Part shown: positions 22,668 to 33,660 of the stretch, in pieces | Numbering within the stretch: position 1 is the first letter of the stretch | Layout of the letters: every line of letters begins with the position of its first letter | NCBI GenBank assembly: GCA_014773175.1 | Contig: VXCM01002038.1 | Coordinates: 9,845-73,844, forward strand | Source of the DNA: Lucifuga dentata | Lineage: Eukaryota; Chordata; Actinopteri; Ophidiiformes; Bythitidae | Length of the DNA stretch: 64,000 nucleotides | Direction of reading: 5' to 3' | Position numbers and translations under genes: made by a program | Notes under the pieces: model-generated | Databases searched by the model: none | The model's input: only the letters and a program-made list of their open reading frames with translations | What the model was told of the DNA's origin: nothing

Positions 22668-23375
22668 CATAGCCTTAAAATAATATTGTTTTTATTCTTA
22701 TATGATTATGATATTCCTGATGATATAAATGATGCAACAACTAAACAATGTTTTCATGGTGATTTTAGAAGTAAACAAACCTGCAAACTTAGCAACATGA
22801 GTAAAAATGAATCAGTGTAAAAGTAGAAACAGTAGAGTTTTTCCCTGCAGTAAAAGTATAAATAACTAAATCCTGTAATATTTTAGCTATAATAACTCAG
22901 ATTAGCTTTAGCTGCTCGTCTTCAGTCGTTATAAAACATAAATAAAATGACTGATGATGTCATTAGATCTGATCTTTGGCAGGTTATGATGCTAAATAGC
23001 CTCTATGATGCTAAACTTAAATACGCTCTGAAGTCCAAATCCAACACAAGCTAAGAACTCAGCTGAAGTTAGCGTAGTGGCTAAGCTAACACTGTTAGCG
23101 GCTAAGCTAACATGTTTATACATTACAACAAGTCACCGCTGACAAGAAGTCACCGCTAACCTAATTTCACTCCACTATTAGCTTGTTCTGTCACAGGAAG
23201 TACAGTTAGCTAACACTCCAGCTACACTTGACCATCAGCATCACTTCCTGTTTGCTTTGTGTCTCTAATCATCTGATTGGCTCTCCTCCACATGTGACTT
23301 TCTTCATTACCAGGTGTTTCTGCTTCAGGTGGAGAAACTAATTTATTGTGTTTCCACCTCTAGCTTTTAATTCAT
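22668..23375 (-). mobile_element. Family C element, copy at 22.7 kb
   Basis: Reverse-orientation copy starting AGCCTTAAAATAATATTG. It passes GGTGATTTTAGAAGTAAAC, AATGACTGATGATGTCATTAGATC and GGTTATGATGCTAAATAGCC, and ends in the GTTTCTGCTTCAGGTGGAG block. It matches the 13.4 kb copy over about 700 bp. Confidence 0.85.
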
Positions 23376-23444
23376 TGGGCGCTGGCCTGCTACTTCCAGA
23401 CGTACTAGTTTTGTTTCCTCTTGTTGATTCTATGACTTGTGGTT

Positions 23445-23640
23445 CAGCGCCAACATCAGGCTGATCAGTGTAATTTCACCTCCAAAAGTTAGTCTCATCT
23501 TCCTCTTGCCGTTATCTAAATATCCAAATTTCAGCCAATTCCCTCCATAACTTTTCTAGATATTCTGCTAACAAACAAACAACTAGACAAACAAACGGTG
23601 ATCACACACACACACATAACCTGCTTGGTGGAGAAAATTA
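23445..23640 (+). mobile_element. Remnant of a fish LINE-type 3' repeat
   Basis: The run AACAAACAAACAAC followed by CAAACAAACGGTGATCAC and ATAACCTGCTTGGTGGAG resembles the widespread teleost repeat ending in 'ataacctccttggcggaggtaa'. I recall that repeat as a LINE-associated 3' end, so the assignment is from memory. It also contains a short CA tract. Confidence 0.4.
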
Positions 23641-23914
23641 TGTATTTATTTTGTTTGGAACTGATGCAGGAGTGTTGAATATTCCAAAGAATTCCAAAAA
23701 ATGTCTCAGCAGACTGCAGATTGTCTAAGATCAATAACAAGACGTTATTTTGGAAGTCAATGTTAGAACATGCTGTTTTATCTCAGGATGAGGGTGCTGT
23801 GAAAGAAAGTTTCATTTATTGAGTATTATTTAAAAATAAAATCAAATGTAAACCAAAGTGAGGGTCGACTCACGTGCTGCAGCAGAAAGAGTTGATTCTA
23901 ACCATCAGTAACCA

Positions 23915-23938
23915 ACACACACACACACACACACACAG
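23915..23938. repeat. (CA)n microsatellite
   Basis: CA dinucleotide run of about 12 units. Confidence 0.9.
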
Positions 23939-24244
23939 CAAATTAGCACTTTTACATTTTATATACACATCTCAGTGTGAAATTACATCAGTTTGACAGT
24001 TACTATGTGCTTTTAACAGGAGAAGATGAGATTCGCCTCAGAATTCAGAATAAAGCAGAATTCTGACTAAACTGAATCTAAATAATCTAAAGATTCTGGA
24101 ATTCTGTGTCTATGAATATTAAGAGTCAAATCTTCCTTTCAGATTTATAAAGGTGGATAAATTCTCCATCAAAAAAGAAAAAAAAACTAAACTGGATTAC
24201 ATCCAAGTAAAGATCCCAATTTCTTATTTCTGACACAGTGAAAG

Positions 24245-25061
24245 TAGGGCTGGGCGATACATCAATTTAATCGATTAATTCGAGTTTACGTTTTGGTATG
24301 ATGTGTAGAATGGCTGAATTGGAGAATCGATTTTTTTTTTTTTTTTAAACTACTATCTAACTGTTTGTAACAGGGAAAATGTGGCAGCGGGTCACTATCC
24401 ATCAATCAAGCCCGTTCCCGTTTTGTGCGTGTTAAAACTACAAGCCTTGTTTATACTTTAACGTGTCCGTGAGGGTCCACGGCTCCACCTGCAGACATGG
24501 ACGCAGTCTCCAACTTTACCAATCAACGGTCCATCATGTTTGCTGATGTTCATGCCCACGAAGCTTTCACAGGTCAGACATGCTAGCAAGATGCTACCAA
24601 ACACTTCGACTGAAGATGAGCTCGTTTCTAAAAAGGTAACATCTCTTCATCGTTTGGAAGTTGTTCGGTTTTACGTTTTACGGCGCGGAGCTCCTATAAA
24701 CGTTACAGACCTGTTTGCTACAGCTTCACGGCATGCAGCAAACACGATAGGTGTAGGTGGAATACTGTAACATACGTGTTACATGTAATACTGTAACATG
24801 TCAGAGCATCAAGAGGCAGCAGACAGGAAGCTGGACATCGCTGCTAAAACCTTTCAGTTTAAAAGGTTTTGGTTACAAAGCCCGACAAATTATTATTTTA
24901 ATAGAGAAAATACTCATTTGAATTAGTTTTTTAAAATGGTTTAGAGACACCTCCCCTCCAAAAAAAAAAAAAAAAAAAAAAAAATCGATTAAAATTGCAA
25001 ATCGGCCATCATGTGAAAAAAAAATTGAGATTTTATTTTTAGGCCATATCGCCCAGCCCTA
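24245..25061. mobile_element. hAT-like non-autonomous element (0.82 kb)
   Basis: Perfect 15-bp terminal inverted repeats TAGGGCTGGGCGATA and TATCGCCCAGCCCTA. Subterminal regions hold ATCGATTAA words, poly(T) at about 24331-24347 and poly(A) at 24960-24984, which themselves form an inverted arrangement. Flanks share only TGAAA, so the target duplication is not convincing. The interior has no recognisable transposase. Confidence 0.8.
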
Positions 25062-25385
25062 GTGTTGAAATGACATCAAGAAGCTTCCTCTTAATGTCAG
25101 AACGGCAGAAACAGCAGCAAAGCGCCGACTCTGGACGTGGCCCTGCACGGTCAGACATTTTTAGATTTGTTTTAGATTTTAGAAGACGTGTTTATCGAAG
25201 AGAGACAGAGGTGTAGATGGAGGGAGAACAGAGGGGTGGAGGGGGGTGAGCGGGGTCTAGCTGTGTTTCATTAACTGTCAGTCGACAGCACATACATCAA
25301 GCTCCCACAATGCTTAGGGAGCACCAGCGTAACCTGCAGTGAAGAAGACCAGCCGGTGATGGATTGTGTGACATGAACTGAGAGC

Positions 25386-25438
25386 ACACACACACACACA
25401 CACACATACACACACACACACACACACATACACACACT
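25386..25438. repeat. (CA)n microsatellite, interrupted
   Basis: CA run broken by three TA steps. The minus-strand open frame over it is an artefact of the repeat. Confidence 0.9.
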
Positions 25439-25862
25439 TAGCATTCCTCCCCAACTGAATCCCATTGTATTTGATGAAATCTGGAAGTACCTGCAGCCTT
25501 CCTCAGCTTCAAAATACTCATTTTACTGCTATAAAATAGACGTTTTCCTGAGTTCAATTTAATAAACATAGGATTGTATTGACTATGTGCCTACTCAGAA
25601 ATGATAGATGAGAAAAATAAAACTTAAGTCATATTCACACACAAAAAAAATTGAAATAGACAACATTGCACATAAGCAGTATATATATGCATGTGCACCC
25701 TAAAGAGCAAAATGCATGTCTGCTAGTTTGATACCTAGCGGCCATGAATGCCAGAGAGAGAGAGAGAGAGAGAGAGAGATCATTTTCATTGTTGTCTCTC
25801 CATTTCCACTGGGATCCATTTTAATGAAGTTGAATTTGCTGTGAAATTTCGTTGGAGCTGAA
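25439..25862. other. No gene seen; (GA)n at 25753-25779
   Basis: Non-coding, with one GA dinucleotide run. Confidence 0.6.
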
Positions 25863-25966
25863 AAAATGGAAGACGTCATGGTGACGGCTGAACAGGTTTA
25901 CAGTGTATGTATCCATGTAAGTCTATGGAGGGCCGTAAATTTTATCTAATGAACAAACTATACCGA
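25863..25966 (+). mobile_element. Family H element, left part
   Basis: Uninterrupted version of the sequence that is split at 20.8/21.8 kb: ATGGAAGACGTCATGGTGACGG through TAAGTCTATGGAGGGCCG to ATCTAATGAACAAACTATA. It ends exactly where a Tc1-type element begins, at a TA. Confidence 0.65.
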
Positions 25967-26893
25967 TCAGCCACAACATCAAACCTCTGACAGGAAGTGA
26001 ATAACATCAAGGTGTGGATGTATCAGCAGCAAGTCAACAGTTCTAGAAGTTGATGAAGCAGGAAAAATGTGCAGCGTGAGGATCTGAGCCACTTTGACAA
26101 GGACCAACATGTGATGCTGGACGACTGGATCAGAGCATCTCCTAAACAGCAGGTCATGTGGGGCGTTCCTGGTATGCAGGTTAATACCTACAAAAGTGGT
26201 CCAAGGAAGGACAACCGGTGAAGCAGCGACAGGGTCATGGTGTCCAAGAATCATTGGTCATTGTCAGGAATCATGGTCGTGAGGAGAAGGCTAGCCTGTC
26301 TGGTCTGATCCTACAGAAGCTCTGCTGCAGCACAAACAGCAGAAAAAAATGGCTGCTGCTATGATAGAAGGTGTCAGAACACACAGCATGGCAGCGTGCT
26401 GGACATGGAGCGATGGAAGAAGGTGTCTTGGTCTGATGAATCAGGTTTTCTCTGACATCATGTGATGGCCAGGTGTGTGTGCGTGGTTTACCTGGGGAAG
26501 AGATGCACCAGGATGCATTATGGGAAGAAGGTGAGCCGGTGGAGGCAGGGTGATGATCTGATGATGTTCTCCTGGGAAACCTTGGGTCCTGATTCATGTG
26601 ATGTTACTTTGACATGTAGCACCTAAACATGGCTGCAGAGTCCATCCTTCATGCAGCGGTATTCCTGATGTCATGGCCGCTTTCAGCAGGATAACACGTC
26701 CTGCCACGCTGCTAACATTGTTCAGGAACACTTTGAGGAACATGACAAAGAGCTGAAGGTGTTGANTCCTGCCACGCTGCTAACATTGTTCAGGAACACT
26801 TTGAGGAACATGACAAAGAGCTGAAGGTGTTGACTTGGCCTCCAGGTTCCCCAGATCTCAATCCAATCCAGCATCTGTATTCCTCTTCCCACC
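25967..26893 (+). pseudogene. Tc1-like transposon remnant, 3'-truncated
   Basis: Starts CCGATCAGCCACAACAT, matching the 'accgatcaggcataacat' type terminus of a common vertebrate Tc1-like family. It follows that family's transposase order: a paired-type helix-turn-helix region (SHFDKDQ-like), then GTCTTGGTCTGATGAATC encoding the W-S-D-E-S catalytic segment, CACCAGGATGCATTATGGGA, CTGGGAAACCTTGGGTCCTG, CAGGATAACAC (the Q-D-N region with the second catalytic Asp), and ACTTGGCCTCCAGGTTCCCC leading to the third acidic position. Frameshifts and stops break every frame, and the last part of the gene and the right terminal repeat are absent. It is inserted at a TA inside family H. An N at 26766 lies between perfect 67-bp copies (26699-26765, 26767-26833), which is an assembly join. 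Confidence 0.85.
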
Positions 26894-26974
26894 TCACTAC
26901 TCATTTTAATACCAGACAGAAAAAATGAGATGCTCCTTTGTTTATCGTGGCGTTTGTGTTGAACATTGTCAACA

Positions 26975-27170
26975 TGTCAGAAAATCAGGTTAACACATAT
27001 TGAAATGCATCCAATTAGACAAACCCATAAGTCTTCAACTGCCCTGAAAGCTTTTTTTTTCTGATTTGTCTCCTTTACGTCAGTAACATGTTGAAATAAC
27101 ACGTGAATGTACCTGCTTACACACCTGGTTAGACACACACAGCAAGACAAGGTGCGTGTTTGAGCAGCGT
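26975..27170 (-). repeat. Interspersed repeat family P, copy 2
   Basis: Reverse complement of the 3400-3575 sequence, with shared words GATGCATTTC, CAAACCCATAA, AACTGCCCTGAAAGCTT and GTAACATGTTGA. Class unknown. Confidence 0.6.
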
Positions 27171-27848
27171 CCGTGTTTTGACAGTCTGTGGGTGTCACCA
27201 GCTCACGCCTGATGCAACTGGCCAATCAGAATAGAGCAATCTTTTTTGGGAAGAGGATGACAGGAGGGCATCTATTTTATAAATGTCATTGTTTGGGGAC
27301 TCTGAAGATCCACAGCAAATTTAATTCAAATCTGGCTGTTGGTTTTTGATATCCTGTAAGCAAAGTTGACTTGAGGGTGCTGCTAGAAGAAAACTTATGG
27401 CAGTCCAAAGTGAAATGGTTTATCCTCAGGGGATTCTGAATTTCCACCACAAATTTAACTCAGTTTTTCAGATCAGTACTGACTTGCTAAACACAATTCA
27501 CATTGCTCCTTTTTAACAATGAGTCAGCATCTCTGTGTGTCCAGAGGCTGGACATAACTAGCTCAAGTGTATGAGTGAAATTATCAACATTATGAAAAAT
27601 GAAGTGAGAAAAATCCAGCAGCAAAGTACTTAGAAATTATGATAGTGGCTCTGGGAGTTTTGCATTGTAAGAGAGGAGGGAAGCCATAAACAAAGGCGAG
27701 AGCACAAAGCCGGTGATGCAGAGATAGAGATGGTGGGTAACAAAGTTGCACTGAGCTTCCTGCTCTAATTCCACAGACCATTAAATTGTAATTTCAGTGC
27801 TTGATATATTTATGCATTAAAACATTATGGCCTCCTACCCAACCAATT
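27171..27848. other. No gene seen
   Basis: Non-coding. The 27290-27470 part (GATCCACAGCAAATTTAATTC, then a similar phrase CCACCACAAATTTAACTCAG about 130 bp later) resembles old LINE 3' repeats of fish, but too weakly to call. Confidence 0.35.
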
Positions 27849-27925
27849 ACTATGCAGCCTGACTCAGGCTGCATAGTACTGCCTGTACTCGGGTCCTGCC
27901 TGTACTCACACAGGCAGGACCCGAG
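27849..27925. repeat. Two tandem perfect hairpins
   Basis: The first hairpin has ACTATGCAGCCTGA (27849-27862), one spacer base, then its exact reverse complement (27864-27877). The second has CTCGGGTCCTGCCTGT (27888-27903), a 6-base loop, then its exact reverse complement (27910-27925). Stem lengths are 14 and 16 bp with no mismatch, 10 bp apart. The word CCTGTACTC occurs twice. No T-tract follows, and no gene is nearby for a terminator role. A local template-switch event is a plausible origin. Confidence 0.9.
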
Positions 27926-28364
27926 CATCAAATCCACAGCTCCTGTCTCCTCCCTCTGGGTGGTTTGCATGTCTTCTCAGTCTTAGGTCCTCTGCCTGAT
28001 GACCTGGAGTTTGAGATTTCTTCACAATATCCTTATTTAGTTACGTTTTGGTTCTTCAATAAACATTTTTTTTTTTACGCTTTTACTGGCCTCTGCCATT
28101 TTTACAAGGTGCTTGTTTTATCTTAAGGGAAACGTCGCTCTCAAATTGAACCATGCAGACGTGATCATATTATGGGATGTTACAGGATTTTATGTAAGTG
28201 CAGGCTATCTGTGTTTTTAATCATGACATCCTGAAAAACACAATACTCAAGAAATTCTTCAAAACAAAATCTAAAGTCTTAAAAAGATGTCTGAGCTGTT
28301 GGCCGCCCTGAGGCCCCCTGGTGGCGAGGCTCTGAGCTGCAGCCTGTAAAGCTGGCATGGCTTT
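27926..28364. other. No gene seen
   Basis: Non-coding with a short T-run at 28067-28077. No element recognised. Confidence 0.5.
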
Positions 28365-29235
28365 CACCACCTATCCTCTGTTTTTGTCCAACACTTTGAT
28401 ATCTGGTTTGCCAGTACTCACTTGTCTATTTTATCTGGAAGTTCCACAGGAACTTATCCATCTCATTCTTAACCACTCTTACTGGGGTCTGCCATGTGGA
28501 CCCTGGAGCCTCCAGCCTGGAACTCAAACATTTCTACCCTAACCTTGCAGTCACCAACCCACACTTCCAGTGTGAAGGACATCCCAGTATCCCAACTCTA
28601 GATTCTTGTGGATCATTCTTGGCACACAGCTTGATGTCGCCCATGTAGAGGAGGTGAGTGACGGTAACTCTACTCTTTAACCTGCACCCACACCCACTCA
28701 TGGTGATGAGCTGGCTGAGGGGGTTCAGGACTATGCAGAACAGGAGTTGTGATAGTGCATTACCTTGGCATTGATGCTTTCTTGAGAAACTGTCTTTGAG
28801 TGGGCTTTGACTGTTGTTTTCCACAGTGCCACTGAGTTCTTGATGAAGATTGTTAATTATCCTTTGACCTTGTATAGTTTCAGGCATTCCAGGATTCGAG
28901 TATGCAGCATGGAGTCATAGACTTTCTTCTCATCAGTCCAGGCTGGTTTAGGTTCTTCTGTCTACCTGTTTTTAACCTCTGTTGTTTCCAATTTCCATCA
29001 GGTTTTGTTCATGCATTGGCCTGTTCAGCTTGGTGGCTATGATTCCTGACAGGAGTTTCCATGTTGTGCAGAGGCAGGTTGTAGTTTGATGTAGCTGTTC
29101 CCTTATGCAGGTGTTCAGGTGTAGTATTGTCCTCTCCTGCGCTGGACAGTCAGGGTGGGAGCCTGTTGATCGTGGCTGGTTGATCTGTTCTGCCAGGCGT
29201 TCATTCTTTGGCCAGTAGGTATAGATCATACTGTA
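28365..29235 (-). pseudogene. Non-LTR retrotransposon reverse transcriptase remnant (R2-like)
   Basis: Read on the minus strand from 29235 down, the pieces follow a LINE reverse transcriptase in order. They are a leader ending TTCLCTTWKLLSGIIATKLN, then a motif-A region reading WTDEKKVYDSMLHTRILECL, then a segment reading QGNALSQLLFCIVLNPLSQL, then the active-site region HLLYMGDIKLCAKN, and finally LWNFQIK and related pieces near 28430-28370. These match, from memory, vertebrate and invertebrate elements usually annotated as R2-like. Frameshifts separate the pieces and the stretch after the active site is largely deleted. The catalytic YMDD-type motif reads YMGD, so the first Asp is lost. It abuts a Tc1-type terminus at 29238. 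Confidence 0.75.
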
Positions 29236-29237
29236 TA

Positions 29238-31080
29238 TACACTACCATGCAAAAGTTGGAATCACCCAGAAATGTTCATGTTTTAGATTGAAACTGATAC
29301 TTTTATTTACCACAGTGGTATTAATTTGATTTACATGCAGTACATAGCCAAGACATAACTGCTAAAATGCTGAACTGCTGAAAATGACTGAGTTATAATT
29401 ATTCACATAAAACTGCAAAGTCCCATTTTCAGCAACCAATACTCCGGTGTCCTAATGGTAAACTCTTTTAATTCATCCTTAATTAATCAAGTTTAAATGC
29501 TAATTGGTTATCAGAGACACCTTTATAATTGCGTTAGCACACCTGAAACCCATTTTTCTGTTCAATTAAGCAGGTAAATTGTCTTTACTTGAACTGACAT
29601 TCCTAAAGTTTTATTCTGAGTTCAAAAATGGCCAAAACAAAAGGTTTCTCAAAAAACATGACAGTCTGTTTTGTGAAATGAAGGTTATTCCATGTATCAT
29701 ATTGTCAAGAAGATTTCATACAAAGGTGTTCACCGCTGTCTGACAAGACAAACTGGATCTAACAGGACAGGAGACTTAGAAGAAAAGAACATCAGAGTGT
29801 GTAGTTGGAGAAACAGATGCCTTACCTGCTTCCTTACACAGTACATGCAAAATACCTGTGTTATCTGCAACGGTGAAAAGATGACCCCCGGTTCCTGGCC
29901 TTAAAGGCAGAGCTTTAAAGAAAAAGCCAGATCTGAAACTGACAAAAAGAGTTAAAAAGGTGAAAGAACACAGACAATAGATGACTGGAAAGGAGAATTA
30001 TGGATGGATAAGTCTAAATTTGAGGTATTGGGCTCAAGAAGAAGAAAATATGTGAGATGTGGAGCAAATAAAAGGATGCTGAGGAGCACTTGATGCCTTC
30101 AGTCAGTCATGGCAGAGTAAATGTAATGTTTTGGTGCTGTAAGGTGGGAGACTAACAGTGCAAAGGAATGATGAACCAGAAAAGTTACCACTCTGTTTTA
30201 TGCATCATGTCATTAGGGTGTCTGGTCTGAGCCTGAGGGATACGAAGAGGAGCTCAGACATCAGGAGAGGCTCACAGCAGCAATGTTGCTGCTTCACGCT
30301 GAAAGGATCCAGTTGAGGAGGTTTGGTGTCTGATCAGGACACTCCCTTTGGAGGTTTTCTGGGCATGTCCATCTGGGAGGAGACCAAGTACACACCAGAG
30401 GGATTCTCTATCCCATCTGGCCTGGGAACACCTCAGAACCCCCGAGGACGAGCTGGAGAATGTGGCTGGGGAGAGGAAAATCTNGCCTGGGAACACCTCA
30501 GAACCCCCGAGGACGAGCTGGAGAATGTGGCTGGGGAGAGGAAAATCTGTGTGCCTTTCTTGGCCTGCTGCCACTGTGACCTGGTCCGGGATAAACGGAA
30601 GAAAATGGATGGATGCCTTCTCCTAATATTTGGTGAAGAAACAGAAAGCTGCAGGGCTGTCTTTGATGGACTGGCCTGCACAATAGCCAGATTTAAACCA
30701 GATTTGAACCTTCACAGCTTTTGTGGGACGATAATCACAACGATTATCGTGAGGTCACAGAAAAATGCCCTGCAGCCAGATACACCTCAGGGAAGAGGTA
30801 CAGAAGACGAAATTAAAAATTCCCCTGAATATCTTCCAAAACTGACAGCGAGAATGCCAAAGCTGCAAAGCTGTAATTACTGCAATTGTAGGATTCTGTG
30901 ATGAATGTAAAGTTGGATGAATAGAATAATTTTATCAAATTCAAAGAATGTTGTGACATTGTCAATGTGCTGACTATAATTTCTGATCACTTTAATGCTA
31001 CCTGGGTTAATAAAAGTAGTAATTTCTATCAGAAACATGAAACTGCTGGATGATGCCAAACTTTTCCACACTAGTTTGTA
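29238..31080 (+). pseudogene. Tc1-like transposon with decayed transposase, carrying a nested Rex3 fragment
   Basis: Left terminus TACACTACCATGCAAAAGTT after a TA; right terminus CCAAACTTTTCCACACTAG ... GTA at 31056-31080, its eroded inverted copy. Between them, the plus strand keeps recognisable Tc1 transposase landmarks. LWMDKSKFEVLGSRRRKYV lies at about 29997-30055 (family form W-T-D-E-S-K-F), so the catalytic Asp is kept. A region reading like SVMVWG is near 30115-30145. After the Rex3 insert, a stretch like WTGLHNSQI (family D-W-P-A-Q-S-P-D-L) lies near 30668, with stops. The C-terminal PEYLPKLTARMPKLQS follows near 30824-30870. Multiple frameshifts make it non-functional. Confidence 0.85.
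30219..30615 (+). mobile_element. Rex3/RTE-type LINE 3' end, nested in the Tc1 copy
   Basis: Begins around GTCTGAGCCTGAGGGATACG and passes GAAAGGATCCAGTTGAGGAG and GGGCATGTCCATCTGGGAGG. It continues through CCTGGGAACACCTCAGAACC and GCTGGAGAATGTGGCTGGGG and ends GGATAAACGGAAGAAAATGG with a short GGATG tail. This is the standard 3' end of fish Rex3 elements (RTE clade), severely 5'-truncated. The single N at 30484 lies between perfect 64-bp copies (30420-30483, 30485-30548), an assembly join that makes the piece look longer. Confidence 0.85.
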
Positions 31081-31200
31081 GCTTTGATATGAACTAAAAA
31101 CATATTCTTTACTGATGTTATGTTGTGTTAATTTGTGCAGGTGGACCTCAGTTATGCGGTTAGTTGTGTTTTCTCTTGGCCTTCATACATACATGTGTAC
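31081..31200. other. No gene seen
   Basis: Short spacer between the Tc1 copy and the CA-rich block. Confidence 0.5.
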
Positions 31201-31201
31201 T

Positions 31202-31223
31202 GGGTTAGGGTTAGTGTATGCGT

Positions 31224-31259
<36 letters not shown>

Positions 31260-31290
31260 GTCTCAGTNGGGTTAGGGTTAGTGTATGCGT

Positions 31291-31326
<36 letters not shown>

Positions 31327-31588
31327 GTCTCAGTGACTGGTTGCTGCCATTTTTGTTCAGTTGCTGTTGGCAAAATGCACTTATGCACAAATAAACATAC
31401 CATATACATGCACACACACACACACACACACACACGGTAGTTTGAAGAGTAATTTCTGTCTTCCTACCTGTCATGTTCTGACTATGCACTGTGGATTGTT
31501 TGACAAGTTTCCTTTTCTTCACCATATTCATTTTTCTCCCACTCATGCACAACTAATTGCTCGTTGTAAAACGTCACTCAAGCTGATG

Positions 31589-31622
<34 letters not shown>
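31202..31622. repeat. (CA)n/(GT)n microsatellite block with N-join duplication
   Basis: CA runs at about 31226-31256, 31293-31323 and 31411-31435, and a GT run at 31592-31622. The first two are the same locus duplicated around the N at 31268: 31202-31267 and 31269-31334 are identical over 66 bp. Two TTAGGG-like words (GGGTTAGGGTTAG) precede the CA run. That is too few to suggest a telomeric tract. Confidence 0.85.
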
Positions 31623-31624
<2 letters not shown>

Positions 31625-32819
31625 AGTATGGCAGTGTGTTGGTATCTTTCTTTCTGGTTGTTGTCTTCCCTCAGTTTTCCTGTCCTGTGCTTTGCGTGTA
31701 ATGAAACTGGTTTTATGTAACCAATTTATTATTATGTTTCATATGTTTTGCATTTATGTAAGTATAAATATGACGCGAGTGACATCTTACATGTTTTTGT
31801 GTGTTTGAAGCAGTGACTAAAAATTTATTCTCATCACCATACTGCTCGCTCACTCGCTCTCTCTCTCTCTCTCTCTGTGTGAATGTGACACGCCCCAGTA
31901 GCTCTCCGTGCAGGCGCTCATTGATCATGGTGTCATGCTCACGTTTAACATGGAAGCTATTTACATTTGGGGGACCAGCTCTGTCCCCTGCAGTCATTGG
32001 AAACCAATCAGAGCAGAGCCAAGCCGCTTCTGTTGATTGTAATGTTCTGTGTTCTAAAGCCTCTGAAGATGCTGACCATTCAGACGTGTCTCCCGCTCAC
32101 TGTCACTTCTTAACACACCAAGTAATGCCATTAGAAAGCCAATCTGCATCCTTTTCTCATGGGATACTTGTACTTATTTATGCATTTTTTTTTGTCATTA
32201 TGGCAGTATTTACATCTTTCATTAAAACCTTATCTCATTATTTGGGTTTATTATCTGGGTAAGAACATCTAATGTTGGGATTTGCATTAAAAAGTGCTTT
32301 CTTTGCTCTGTTTGTTAGCCATGCTAGCTTCAGGTAGCAGATAGCAAAGATGGTAACAAGCTAGCTTTAGACAGCAGGTAGCAGACAGCTTGATTGTGTA
32401 GAATTGCCTGACTTTCAGCAAGATTAGGCAGGGAATCACAGCAGCTTATAAAGTTTATGAACACTAATATAGGTAGCGTGACTGCTAACTAGCTAGCATC
32501 TATGAACAGAATAGTGTTAGGTATGGGGGTAAAAAAAAAAAAGGGGGGAGGTCTCTGAGACACTGGATCACATGTTTAGCCTCCTCTGTGGTCCCAAACA
32601 AACTGCAGTTATTGATAACTTTCCACCTGATAATCCTGAAGACTCACCTGCACTCAAACATTCAACTTATAAAGGTTTAAATTACGAGTAGAAGCATGTC
32701 TTAGTCTGGAAGATAGGTGAGTGGTCACATGGCTTTATTTGTGCTGCCACACAAGCCAGGAGGTTCAGCCACACTTAGCTTAGCCCAAGCAGATGCAATG
32801 CAGATTTGTGATAGATTAA
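31623..32819. other. No gene seen; (CT)n at 31853-31876
   Basis: Non-coding sequence with a CT run. GCTAGC/GTTAGC-type words recur at 32320-32510 but do not align with family C as a block. Confidence 0.5.
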
Positions 32820-33660
32820 TCAGTTATAGATTTGATCTCTGCTTGGGGCGAGTAGATTCATAGGCAGTAGGTGCAGAAGACCTGGAGGTTTAGACAGGAA
32901 ATGATGTTTCCTATTATTCAGATGGTGGTTCAGATATATGTTGGAATAGATAAAGTCACCATTCATAGGACGCTCACTTGTAGACATACATCCATGTGTA
33001 TTGTAAAAGTTCTTGTTCTCTGGATTCTGCCTGCATTGTGATTTGAATGTGAGCATGCAGGTTGTTAGGTCGTTCGCGGATGGATGAGCTTCATCCATTT
33101 TTTTATGAGTGACTAGGTCTTTAGTCAGGAACTTGTGGAAGCAGATAATAACAGCTCTGGGCTTTTCCCCAGGCTTAGGTTTTGCAGTGGGAGAGTCCGG
33201 TGTTTTCGATCCAGCTGCAGGGGAGACGCTCATACCAGCTCCTCAGGAACCTCCCTCCAAAGTTTGGAGAAAGGCCATTGGTCGTGGACTCCTGATTGAC
33301 ATAGACATGCACGTTCCTGCAGCTCTGTTGCTCCTGGTCAGCTAGTTTATCTTTTCGCTAAAGCTTCTCGTTAGCTAGCATAGTACACTTTGTTTCAAGG
33401 GCTTGAATGCTTTGGACGAGTGTTTCTGGATGCTTCTCAATACAAGCAACACTACTGGTGGTCGGTGACAGCAGTCTGAATTGTGTGCCTGGTCTCCATA
33501 GTTGAAAATGCTGACTGGAATTCAATTAACAGCCTAACTCTGTGATCCTTGAAAGCAGCCAGAGATGCCATATCCATGGCGATAGCCAGTGGGCCAGCTC
33601 TCTTGGAGTCATCATTTTTTAGATGGTTTCCTAGATTTTGAGGCCATGTTGTTGTTGAGA
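32820..33660 (-). pseudogene. L1 ORF1-like remnant
   Basis: On the minus strand, a decayed frame starting near 33660 reads MDMASLAAFKDHRVRLLIEF and is then broken. It continues as KPKPGEKPRAVIICFHKF with the following LTKDLVTHKK. That phrase closely resembles the 'RAHR ... G..PRAIIVRFHRF..K' segment in the RNA-binding (transposase_22) domain of L1 ORF1 proteins. Several stops separate the pieces. No ORF2 sequence or poly(A) end is seen next to it. Assignment rests on one well-matching motif. Confidence 0.5.

Noticed and set aside
30323..30901. 192-codon plus-strand open frame
   Set aside because: It runs from the Rex3 3' end, through an N-join duplication, into Tc1 sequence in a non-transposase frame. 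It is a chance fusion across elements.
31202..31215. Telomere-like GGGTTAGGGTTAG
   Set aside because: Only two units next to a CA microsatellite; no interstitial telomeric array.
31115..31720. Open frames across CA/GT repeats on both strands
   Set aside because: Dinucleotide repeats lack stops and one frame crosses the N-join.
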